A DNA stretch of 64,000 bases from Crambe crambe (Eukaryota > Porifera > Demospongiae > Poecilosclerida > Crambeidae): the NCBI GenBank assembly GCA_963924555.1, contig OZ004588.1:6793205-6857204 (forward strand), given 5' to 3'. Both the position numbers and the translations under genes were made by a program. Shown in pieces: positions 10,801 to 27,225 of this stretch; within the stretch, counting starts at the first letter, position 1, and each line of letters opens with the position of its first letter. The notes under the pieces are model-generated. The model was not told the DNA's origin and searched no databases. It was given only the letters and a program-made list of their open reading frames with translations.

Positions 10801-12471
10801 AAATAAGACTCAGTTTACATACTCCAAGAAAAGGCTTAGACTTTACTTTCTCTCCACAATCTTCCAAAGTATACAGTTCTGACTGACCATACTTCTATAG
10901 TGCATACAACAATCCACACTTGACTTACTTTCAATCTGAAATTTCTCCTGATACTGCAACATAAAGTTCTCCAGCTTGGCTGACAATTGTCTGAAATTGT
11001 GCTCCAGTGTCTGGAAGGAGGGAGGGAGGAGTGAGAGGGGGGAAATGCAGTGTATGAGGTTTCTTGTTGTTTTTGTTATTGTGTCATCTGTCCTGGTTGC
11101 CTTTACCTCTGTTTTTGAGCTGAGGTTGGTGATCAGTTGCTGTATCTGTGAGTCATTGCTGCCTGTCCGTTTGTCTAAAGGTGAGGGCACCTGTCACATA
11201 TCAACAAATACATGTAAAGTATGTGTGTCCTTAATACAGAAGTTGAGTGATGCACTAAAGTATTAGTATGGGACTAGAAAAAGTGTCCTTAGTATACATG
11301 AGTAAGGATAACCAGCGCAATTATTTTAATTAGAGGTGTCCTCAATACAGAGGTTGAATAATGCACTAAAGTATTAGTATGGGACTAGAACAAGTGTCCT
11401 TAGTATAGAGGTGTCCTAGAATAAGTGTCCTTAGTATAGAGGTGTCCTCAATACAGAGGCTTTGAATAATGCACTAAAGTATTAGTATGGGACCAGAACA
11501 AGTATCCTTAGTATAGAGGTGTCCTCAATACAGAGAACAAACATCTTTAGTCTAGCTAGAAGTGTCCTTGCAAAATAACCTACAGTTAGTTGGTCCTGCT
11601 TGTCCACGAGCTCTGCCTCCTTGAAGAGGCAATGTTGTACCACACGAACAAGATCCATAGGTCGTTGAATATACTCATTCTGAACATTAAAGAAAAAAAG
11701 AAGCCATCACACATCATACATACATACATACATACATACATACCCTCATGTGTGTGTAAAGAGCCTCCAGTTGTGTTTTTGTGATGAAATTAGTAGCATA
11801 AGTTGAGATGAGCTGTAAAGAGATGTGCAATGCAGTGATATTAAAGAGTTTATTTGTCACTTGAGACAGAGAGAGTAGCCTCTTTCATTTTAGCAGTGCT
11901 GATCTATTAATTATAAGCAGGCTCACATCTTGAAGTGCTTGGAGCATTCCATCAAAGAGCCGCCTTGCTTCCTGTTCATGGAGGGGCATGGGTGTCTCGG
12001 GGTCTATGTCACCCCTGCATACATACAGACATACATAAAGGGGTATGGGTCTATGTCACCCCTGCATACATACAGACATACATAAAGGGGTATGGGTCTA
12101 TGTCACCCCTGCATACATACAGACATACATAAAGGGGTATGGGTCTATGTCACCCCTGCATACATACAGACATACATAAAGGGGTATGGGTCTATGTCAC
12201 CCCTGCATACATACAGACATACATAAATCAACCTAATTTTCCCAGGGGCATGGGGCCCTACAATTAATTACCTGAGGTTGAAACAAAACATCTGATTTAC
12301 CTCCCCCAAATGGACAATGCATTATTTGTTAGTTGAGACTAACCAGGACTGTGACTCAATCCAGTTGGCCAAGTAGTGACGGACTTCTATGGGGAACTTA
12401 GGGCCATAAAGAGCCTTCATCTGCTCCAGGAGAGGGCCTTGGAGACGCATCGACTTTTGCCACAAGGCCAT
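4843..12471 (-). CDS. STAT transcription factor, STAT5-like, 22 exons
   Basis: Cytokine/kinase-responsive transcription factor of about 762 aa. My exons (high to low) are 12344-12471, 11927-12014, 11744-11812, 11584-11679, 11107-11190, 10929-11010, 10340-10458, 9864-10018, 9631-9682, 9403-9506, 9260-9328, 8735-8800, 7766-7910, 7277-7450, 6897-7038, 6487-6539, 6196-6290, 5919-6131, 5760-5842, 5465-5580, 5192-5215 and 4843-4974. All phases agree. The N-domain has [13 protein letters not shown] and the DNA-binding region has [10 protein letters not shown] and VVVIVH. The SH2 domain has [10 protein letters not shown] with its phosphate-binding Arg at about 600. The activation tyrosine lies at about 680 in PGGYISAPL. 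The acidic tail ends [10 protein letters not shown]. The N-terminus and the FPIEVRHYL block most resemble STAT5. A 24-nt microexon precedes the last exon. An optional 48-nt exon at 8139-8186 would lengthen a short DNA-binding loop in frame, but I am unsure of it. Confidence 0.92.
6330..6440. repeat. Short tandem repeat in a STAT intron
   Basis: About four imperfect copies of a unit near 28 bases with the core TCCATATAAGGAAGGCAA lie in the intron between the 6196-6290 and 6487-6539 exons. There is no coding signal. Confidence 0.6.
8934..9104. mobile_element. Small non-autonomous element with AGGGTTCTCCCCA ends
   Basis: AGGGTTCTCCCCA at about 8934-8946 is matched by its inverse TGGGGAGAACCCT at about 9091-9103. 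Between them the phrase GAAGAACTGAAGGCATAGTGG occurs twice in near-identical form. The size of about 170 bp, the inverted ends and the lack of coding capacity fit a MITE-like insertion in a STAT intron. Confidence 0.5.
10459..10692 (+). repeat. Polypurine tract in a STAT intron
   Basis: Roughly 230 bases on the plus strand are almost pure A/G, mostly GGGA/GGAG runs with a G-run near 10607-10619. Long one-sided purine tracts can form triplex or G-quadruplex structures. It starts directly beside the acceptor of the 10340-10458 exon, so on the transcribed strand it supplies a very long pyrimidine tract. Confidence 0.8.
11230..11545. repeat. Tandem repeat in a STAT intron (GTGTCC family)
   Basis: GCACTAAAGTATTAGTATGG occurs three times, separated by variants of AAGTGTCCTTAGTATAGAGG and CTCAATACAGAGG. 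The GTGTCCTT/AGAGGTGTCC words are shared with the element at 19725-20047, so the two may derive from related insertions. Confidence 0.65.
11999..12228. repeat. Five-copy 47-bp minisatellite covering a STAT splice acceptor
   Basis: A 47-bp unit containing GGTCTATGTCACCCC, TGCATACATACAGACATACA and AAAGGGGTAT is repeated five times with almost no divergence. Read on the minus strand, every copy holds a TATGCAG acceptor followed by the first bases of STAT exon 2 (GGGGTGACATAGACC). Only the copy at 12001-12016 is joined to the rest of the exon. Confidence 0.85.
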
Positions 12472-12733
12472 GACTGCTCAGCCTGCAGGGAAGGAAGGAA
12501 GACATAGTTGACAGGCATGCTTCTCAATTTCAGAGAAAATCCTGTAATTTAACTATCCATGTAACAGGATAATGAATTATAACAGAATGCTACTTGGAAG
12601 GGATTCCGGGATGGAGGACAGGATATTGGCTTCATTACCCAGATAATTACAAGAGTGAAAAGACACAGACCACATCCTATTATTAGCAAAATGGATTGGA
12701 TGTCTTGTCACACACACACAAGGAGAGGGATTA

Positions 12734-12738
<5 letters not shown>

Positions 12739-12822
<84 letters not shown>
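12739..12822 (+). repeat. (GA)n microsatellite
   Basis: About 84 bases of uninterrupted GA dinucleotide lie just upstream of the STAT start codon region. Confidence 0.95.
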
Positions 12823-12823
<1 letters not shown>

Positions 12824-13267
12824 ATAAAGGTGTTTACATAATTAGGAAGTACACATTGTGAGCAAATTCAATAAGAAAATTGTAGAGTACAGAGGACGGT
12901 ACAAGGTACTAAGCCAATTTAGACACAGTACATAATGATTGACCGATTGCCACAATCCCACGATGGTTTCCACTTTCCTGTTCCACTTCCTTTAATGCTG
13001 ATCACAAAGAAAGTGAAGCAGGAAAAAAAATCCTACATTTATAGCTCAGATCAAAATATGGACGATCACATCAATCAAATAAGGCTGGTTTTACACCACA
13101 CACCACACTACTTCCACACAGTAATAGAAAACACTTCACAATGTTCCACTTCACCCACATTGACTGAAACTTCGGAGCAGTAAATAAACTCCACTATCCT
13201 CTTAACTACAAAACTAGCCACAAACGATAGTTCCTATTTCACATTCTTTCTGTGAGGAAATGCACAG

Positions 13268-13530
13268 CTTAATTAAGGATAGGGACTCACTCATAGTAAG
13301 GAGGATAAAGACTCACTCATAGTACATTTTGATTAAGGATAGGGACTCACTCACAGTACAGTTCAATTAAGGATAGGGACTCACTCATAGTACAGTTTGA
13401 TTAAGGATAGGGACTCACTCACAGTACAGTTCAATTAAGGATAGAGACTCACTCATAGTAGTACAGTTTAATACAGGATAGGGACTCACTCATAGTACAG
13501 TTTAATTAAGAATAGGGATTCACTCAATAT
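13268..13530. repeat. Tandem repeat, unit about 38 bp
   Basis: Seven or eight copies of a unit with the core ATTAAGGATAGGGACTCACT followed by CATAGTACAGTTT. Neighbouring copies alternate between CATAGTAC and CACAGTAC, so a two-unit block was itself duplicated. Confidence 0.8.
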
Positions 13531-14254
13531 GGATCTCTAGGCTTGGATATCTACTAAGGATAGGGGCCAACTCGCTATGCCTTTCTTACATAATATTATG
13601 GACAGGGTACACATATCAGTTATCTTTAAGACTCATGTGCATAGACTTATATAAACATGCCAGTATCTTATATGATTAAGGATGGGGGCCAACTCACTAT
13701 GATAATGCAGCCAATTTAACTCAGCAAACTTGTATGACTACAGGGCCGGATTGATATTACAAAACGCTAATTAACAAGGGAGGACCTCAACAATGTCTTC
13801 TGATGTGGTCAAATGAACTAAGCCTATGTTTCATATCTACTGGATGGTCACTCATGCTAAAGAAAATTTAGCTTTGATATTCAACAGAGGTATCCATAGT
13901 AATAGGTGTCTCAGAGCAGATCTATCCTATAGGACACAAAGGTACATGTCCCATAGTACACAGAGATCAGGATCAGAGGTATCCTATAACATACAAAGGT
14001 GTCCCATAGTATAACAAAGATCAGGATCAGAGGTGGCATCCATCTTTCTCCATTGCATTATGACGATTGGTGGGAGAACCTGTTACTATGGAACTATCAC
14101 ATGAGTGTACCCAAGAAAAGCAAGGAAGTAGTAAAATTATCCCCTATTAACAAGGAACTGATCAAACACATTAATTTTATGAAGAACTTTATCAACACCT
14201 AATACAATTCATTTTGATTAAAAATTCCAGGAAGGAGATGAGATCCATCCTGTG

Positions 14255-14515
14255 AGACAGGAAGTGGAACAGGAAACTACACATTCTGCCAGTCTTTAAT
14301 CAGGAAAGCAGTGGAAGTGAGCACTATCACACACTTCAGAAGGAGTGGAACTGTAGCACTCAAACACGACTCCACATTCTTAACCTTTAAATTCCATCCT
14401 GTGACACAGGTATTTTGTCAGTCTTTAAAGCAAGAAAGCAGCGGAAGTGAGCACCAATCACACATTTCAGAAGTGTAGCGCTCAAACAAACACGATTCCA
14501 CATTCTTAACAACTT
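14255..14515. repeat. Two-copy direct duplication of about 125 bp
   Basis: The phrases CAGTCTTTAA, GAAAGCAG, GGAAGTGAGCAC, CACACTTCAGAAG and CGACTCCACATTCTTAAC occur in the same order in the first half and again, slightly diverged, in the second half. Confidence 0.65.
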
Positions 14516-14766
14516 TGAGAAGCAAGAGATACAGCTGTCAAGAATCAGGATGGAACGTAGACCAAACTTCATACCTATGGCTGCACCAACTGTTAGGGAT
14601 TCCATTACTCACTTCTATCTGAATTACTGCATGTTTTATATATACCAGGAACTTCAACCCTCTGAGAGGATTTTTTAAAACAGAAACTTGTTCAAAGGAA
14701 ATGATGGCTGAGAGAACAATGAAAGAAAGAATGGGAAAGTTGAGATTCTCGGGTCCAGAAGAATCT

Positions 14767-14790
14767 GGGGGGGGGGGGGGGGGGGGGGGG
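14767..14790 (+). repeat. Run of 24 G
   Basis: An uninterrupted homopolymer of 24 guanines, prone to length errors in sequencing and able to form a G-quadruplex. Confidence 0.9.
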
Positions 14791-16203
14791 ATTTTCTTGT
14801 TACCTTATCCATTGTCTTATCCAACAACCAAATTACCATGCACAAAACATTGCATCTCTCCATCAAATACAGAAATTTTATGGCATGCACTTTGAACTTC
14901 ATTTTCTTGCCAAGAAGACTCAAAAATGTGAGGAGGATATGAACTGAATAGTTGCTAAACACTTCCTGAATCACAGGACAAAGAGACTCACCACGATCAC
15001 CTAAAATTTTGAAGCAAACACCTGCATAAAAGCTACATAGCCTTCTTGAGTGAATCTGATGTGCCAGAGCTGGTCATGAAACCGATAAACAAAATTCAAT
15101 AAATAATAATGTCTTTTAAGGAAATGGAAATGTAACCAGTGTTCAAACTATTATCCAGCTCTGTATAAAATCGATAGAGATCTTTTTTGCAATAAACATT
15201 AATTTTGATAAGAGCCGAAGCTTCGGTGCCATATAAAAAGGAATAAGTCAACAGTTGAAAGGTCAGATAACAATCAAAGGTTAATGTAGAGACAATTGAG
15301 AATGCATTTTATTAAATTAGGCCCAAGATCGGAACAAGCTTTCATGTCATGAAACTTTTCAGCACAGAGGGACAAAGGGAGTTCTTATTGGAGGTGAATT
15401 AGTTGTTTCATGTGAAGTGCAAGGCACTTTCTAAAAATCATTATGAAATGAGGACACCTCTCTAATCAGGACATCCTTGGTGCAGTCCCCTCTAATCAAG
15501 AATGGGAACCTTCCTTTAGTAGGGGGCCGAGAATGAGAACCTCCAATATCATACTAGTGAAGGACTCCTTCCTTCAGTGTGATAAAAAATGTGCTTTCAC
15601 TATCAGACTCTCGATATTCCCAGTTGATACATAGTAACATCATATTGAGGTTGCCCCTCCAATCATAACTCAAATTCCCTGTTGGACCTACCCATACACA
15701 TTTGTAATGGAGATTAATTAGTTCCTTGCCTTATTAAGAAGTAATGCTTTACTCCTACATTAAGAAAACCTCTCCACTTAAAGTCCTCTAATTAAAAACA
15801 CTTGCTTTAATTAAGAGCTTATGCTATATATTTCTGATTTCACCCATCTTGGCTTATCGGTCAATACAGGGTTTACTAACCTTGCAGAAAAGTTCGCACA
15901 AATTTGCAAAAATTGACTCACTGAAGATAAAGGGAAGAGAAACTCTTCTCCAATGCAGCCAGCAATACAATAGGTGAACTAGTAAACAAGCTACAAAGCT
16001 ACTTATAAATTTACAGCTGCTTTTCTTTAGTAGCTAAAGAATACAGAACTCATTCACTATACCATGTGGTGCTATGCTATATATACAGTTATATAATAAG
16101 CTAGCTAGCTAGTTAGCTTGCTCCACACTATCGCAGTCCAAATGCTCACCCCTTCCAGGAGGCTGTTCTTGTTTCGAAGAGATGGTTTGGCTATCTTCTT
16201 AGA

Positions 16204-19021
<2,818 letters not shown>

Positions 19022-20687
19022 CCTTGTATAATAGCTAAATTATTCATTGTGCAATAATAGCTAGCAATTTGCCTATTACTGGGTTTTTTTATACCTGTTT
19101 ACTATTACGAGTGATGCCCTGTGATTAATGTATTAATTGAAGCTATGCCATTACATGTAGTAGAAATTTTTTGCAGGGAAAAAAAATTTTTTCTCGACTT
19201 CATTTTGTAAGGTAGTGATTGCTGCAACTGTGGGAGATGTGGTTTAGCCATAATCACAAGTGATTTCAGAGGCAAATTGAGTATATTATACATCATTTAC
19301 TCTTTGCCAAGGTAATCAACTCTGATTGATCAACTCTGATTGACGTCGGAATTCAATGGAACCACCTTAATGCAGCCATAGACGCTACATCTGTTCATCA
19401 CAAGAATCGCCCGCCATCAACTATAGTTCTTGGTAACTGTAACTAGCCTAGCCTTCAGTTTTCTTGCTATTACACAACTAGTAGCTAACTCAACAGCATT
19501 TTATACATCGAGTTCTTCAAATGGTTCAACAATTCTCCTATGTAAACAGTAAGTATGATGTTTGTTACAAAATAATCCTATAATCCTATACTCACTGCTT
19601 CCAACTCCATGTCAAAGCTAAAGTCATACACACTGAAACCTCCAACTTTAGGATCAGCCACTTTGTCCTTCATAGAGAGGTTCTTTTTTTTTTTCTTCTT
19701 TTCTCAGATGTTAAAAATGTACTACAGTGGAACCTCCGAATAACGGACAATCTGGGGCCACTAAAATTGTCCTTACAGAGAGGTGACCTTTATTCAGAGG
19801 TCATTTAATACACAAAGTACTATGGTGGGACAGCAACAAGTGTCCTTTACAGAGAGGTGACCTTTATTCAGAGGTCATTTAATACACAAAGTACTATGGT
19901 GGGACAGCAACAAGTGTCCTTTACAGAGAGGTGACCTTTATTCAGAGGTCATTTAATACACAAAGTACTATGGTGGGACAGCAACAAGTGTCCTTTACAG
20001 AGAGGTGTCCTTTATTTGGAGTGTCCATTATTTGGAGGTTCCCACTGTAATGTTGGGAGGTTGTCTTTTTCTTGGTGGGTCCTTTATTGGAGGTGCCACT
20101 GTATATGACTATCAGAGAGAGTAGTAGCTCTCTGTTGCTGTGCAGAGGTAACCTGGAGAGCTGAATTGACTCCCACTATATATAGGGTATGCACATTCTT
20201 ATTAACACTCATCATGTTACCCGTTAGCAAATCAGAAATGCAGCATTGATTTATCCCCCAGACATATTCACAGCACTTGGTGCCATTTGTACATGCTGCA
20301 TCCATTTGTGTGGTGCTCGACAAAGAGAAAGTCGCGCTCAGAACCAAAGCAGAACTATTACTCCAAAATGGATCACCAAAGTGCAACTGTTTAAGAGGTC
20401 ATCTGCACCCAGTGAAGAAGAAAAGCAACCTGTGGATCCGTTTTATCTGAAATCACGTAATTCCACCTACACTGTTTGGGTCACACCTATTTGATCATCA
20501 ATATTTTCACATGTACACCTTTTCATATTTAGCTGAATACTTTGGGGTGTACCAGTGGGCACTGCACAGTACAAGGGGTCTCTTAAAAAAAGTTATCAAT
20601 GATTGATGATGTCATGTATTTGAGAATTACACAGAGTAGGTGTGGTTACACATAAAGGAGGCGGAGTTATATATAGAGGAGGCGGAG
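19022..20687. other. Gap between the PH gene and the TMEM245 3' end
   Basis: The main content is the inverted-repeat element at 19725-20047 and a related partial end (GGAGGTGCCACTGTATATG near 20086-20104). A plus-strand open stretch 20246-20494 encodes a short Cys-rich then polar peptide ending YTVWVTPI. It has no recognisable domain, and I do not call it a gene. Confidence 0.45.
19725..20047. mobile_element. TA-flanked terminal-inverted-repeat element (MITE-like) with internal triplication
   Basis: The left end CAGTGGAACCTCCGAATAAC matches the inverse of the right end, GTCCATTATTTGGAGGTTCCCACTG. Both ends are flanked by TA (19723-19724 and 20048-20049), the target duplication expected of Tc1/mariner/pogo-type transposons. 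The 323-bp interior is non-coding and consists mainly of three tandem copies of a 74-bp unit (ACAGCAACAAGTGTCC ... AGTACTATGGTGGG). It would need a transposase supplied from elsewhere. Confidence 0.7.
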
Positions 20688-24639
<3,952 letters not shown>

Positions 24640-24790
24640 TTTTGGTGTGTTCCTAGCTAGGCGGTATGGGCGGGAAATTTTGGGCGCGAAAGTTAGCACG
24701 TGATATCCAAAGTTTACGGCAGTCCGCCATTTTCTGTGACACTAAGCTCATGAGACACAAAAGACTAACGGCTTGAAAATTTGCTTGAAT
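24640..24790. promoter_or_regulatory. Bidirectional promoter between TMEM245 and the coiled-coil gene
   Basis: Only 151 bp separate the two divergent start codons. The GC-richer segment contains GGGCGGGAAA (24668-24677) and TTTTGGGCGCGAAA (24678-24691), both close to E2F consensus sites. A palindromic CACGTG E-box lies at about 24698-24703, and GTCCGCCATTTT (about 24722-24733) resembles a YY1 initiator site. No TATA box is obvious. The site calls are consensus matches by eye. Confidence 0.6.
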
Positions 24791-26920
24791 ATGTCCGCTT
24801 CCCAAGAGCCAGACATCTCGGATATTCATACCACCACAGTGGCCGAAACACTTTCTGTGAGAACTACGGATTCTAGCTCGATCGTGAACCCAATAGAAGT
24901 AGTAGGCACGTTGACCGGGGTAGACCCGGTGAGTCCTGTGGGGCCTCTAACAGTCAATGTAACTGTTCCTAACGATGGCCAGCCGCCTATCCCCAACGTC
25001 GGAGCCAGCATATCAGTTGGAAGCGACGCTTCTTCCGTGGGTGGGATGACAGATAGAGCATCGAATGCTCTCCTCAGCATTGCTTCCAACTCTCTGAATT
25101 TGACAGAGATCTTGAACGCCCAGCAGCAAGCCCTGGAGCAATTTCAGTGTCAGCTGCAGTTAGCCCAACAGACTGAGGCTATCAACCAACGCTTGGATGC
25201 CATAGAGAGAACCTTAAACAGTCTCATCCAACAGAAAGCCCAGGAAGATGCGGTGAAAAATCATCACCAGGGTCCCATGAATCAAGAAGCAGAAGATCTG
25301 CAGGTCCAAGCACAGGTGCAGCTGAATGCAGCTCTTAGTTCTACGCCCATACGGCCCTCACAGCAGCTGCAGATTAACACATCGAATGAAAGCATGGTGC
25401 TTTCTGAATCCAAGAAGAAAAAGCTCCCAAGAGAGTTGTGCGTACGTGAACATAAAATAGTCAGATGCAACATGTCACATTCAATACTGAATGGCCCCTT
25501 TAATAATGTGTGTCAGGTGATCACAATGTATGTAGATCATGGTGTTCTCATTTAGGCGGTGTTTTATAAAAGGGACCTTTCATTACAATACCATATTTTG
25601 TTAGTACAGGGAATTTATGCTTCAAAAAAAAAATTTTTTTTTTTTCACGGTTCTTTTATCCTTTATAGAGCAAAGTGCGATCTTCCTACCACACTCTGAA
25701 TCTTGAGTTCAAGATTGACGAGAGGTACTTATTCTAGTTACCATTTTAAGGATAAAATGGTTCAAAAAGAGATGCAATGTTGGGGAAGGAAGGGGGAGGG
25801 AGACTGGGGTAACCCATAAAGAAACCACTTCATTTTATCCTCCAGATTTCTGAGTCCGACCAACCAGCGTGTGACAGAGTCCCTCATAGACCATGTATAT
25901 ACAGAGACCAATGGGGTGTTCCCCATCAAGGACATCAAGCGCTCTGCCCACCGCTACTACGAGTCCAGGCGCCGTCTCGGCATTGAGGAGCTCCCCGATC
26001 GTCAGATAAAGGCTGCGGAACAGAGAAAGAGGAGGAAATATCGTGCCAGACAGCAGAGAGCCTATGACAGGTACATCATTAGAAACTAATTGAAGGAGCA
26101 GGAGGGGCTAGGGCTAGGTGGTAGCACAACCGCCTTATTTATTTGTCTGTTGTTGTTTTTGTTTGTTTTGTTGCTGTTTTAAAAAATATATAATTTAAAG
26201 GGTGAGGGGTAGCATTATTTTTCATGTTTCCTTTATATTGCATAGGAGAAGGAAGTTTGTGCGTGAGACAGAGATGAAGTACTGGTGTCACATCACCCCT
26301 AGTTGCATGACAGAAGAATCTGATTCAGAGAATGGAGAGAAAATCCTTACTCATCAGCTCCTTTGGCGCTCTGAATGTAATTTTAACTGTATTCTAGTAT
26401 GAAGCTAGAGATACAAAAACTAGAAAACCAGAACACCCCTGAACTAAAGATATTGCTGTGTGCTCTAGAAATGAGGCCAGCCCCTTGAATGGAATTATTT
26501 ATTTATTTATTTATTTATATTATTATTTACTCAGTTGTGAATCAGTTTATCAGCAAGCTTGATCACCGTCACGAGAAAACCAAGAAATCCACTTCAGCCT
26601 CTACTGTGAAGCGAGAGAGGGTTCCTGGTCTCCCGTCCACTTCCTCTCCCCCTTTATCCCTCCCTTCCTGGATGATTGATCCTAGCTACAAGGCAACTCA
26701 CGATGTCTCCTCCATCACCACCGTGTGCATAAGGGAGTCCTCACTCGATCCTACAAATGACCCTGCAGGTGAGCGCAAGAGTTTCACAAATTCCTCGAGT
26801 TATCTTGGCCTTTATAACACTATAGATGATATGACGACTTACACCACTCTGATTTCTGATGTGCAAGCAGTTCAGGACGATTCAAGTGACTTTGAACTCC
26901 CAGAATCTGTTGTAGTTTAG
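24791..26920 (+). CDS. Coiled-coil protein with a basic helical domain, family not recognised, 5 exons
   Basis: Predicted 482 aa. Exons: 24791-25441, 25669-25724, 25846-26070, 26246-26376 and 26535-26920. All phases agree. The N-terminal ~90 residues are Ser/Thr/Val/Pro-rich and probably disordered. A Gln/Leu-rich coiled coil follows at about 100-160 (LNAQQQALEQFQCQLQLAQQ), then a KKKKLPREL basic patch. The conserved-looking core begins VRSSYHTLNLEFKIDERFLS and contains a 12-residue DIKRSAHRYYES block and a strongly basic helix (AEQRKRRKYRARQQRAYDRR). The tail is Ser/Thr-rich and acidic. The charge pattern suggests a nuclear DNA- or RNA-associated protein, but that is inference. A broken duplicate lies at 37186-37873. 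The gene shares its promoter with TMEM245. Confidence 0.75.
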
Positions 26921-27225
26921 TCTGTCTGCCACAATACAATACTATGATGCTGAATAATTGTATACTGTGCACATGCAATCTAATTACGTGAGGAGGGCCT
27001 AGGGCAAACTGCCTTTGACACTTGGAGCACCTAGCCATAGCCACCAATGTCAATCCCAGGATTATTTGCGCATGCGTGTTGTATACAGGAAAGTTTACTG
27101 AGTGAGCATGAGACTTTCACCCTCCGGTTTGCGAGGAATATACGGAAGCTTCCCTTCAATGCGCATGACATGATGAATAAAATACGCATGAAAAACTTTT
27201 TTTGCAAAAGAAAGAAAGAAAGAAA
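26921..27225. other. Spacer before the adhesion GPCR array
   Basis: Nothing is visible except the 3' flank of the coiled-coil gene and, just before the first receptor start codon, a short GAAA repeat (about 27207-27225). Confidence 0.5.

Larger units (their letters stand above)
12823..16203. other. Intergenic, repeat-rich, no gene seen
   Basis: No open frame here shows family similarity or consistent splice signals. The stretch contains the two tandem repeats and the G-run listed separately. It also has AT-rich unique sequence and words such as AATCAGGACA/GTCCTCTAATTA (about 15450-15800) that recur at 10190-10280. The STAT and PH-gene promoters should lie at its two ends. Confidence 0.5.

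Noticed and set aside
10277-10867. Pro/Ser/Leu-rich minus-strand frames and Gly/Arg/Glu-rich plus-strand frames
   Set aside because: They are translations of the polypurine tract in a STAT intron. Low complexity alone explains the lack of stops.
13268-13530. Regularly spaced repeats resembling a CRISPR array
   Set aside because: Units abut with no unique spacers, the DNA is eukaryotic and no cas genes exist. It is an ordinary minisatellite.
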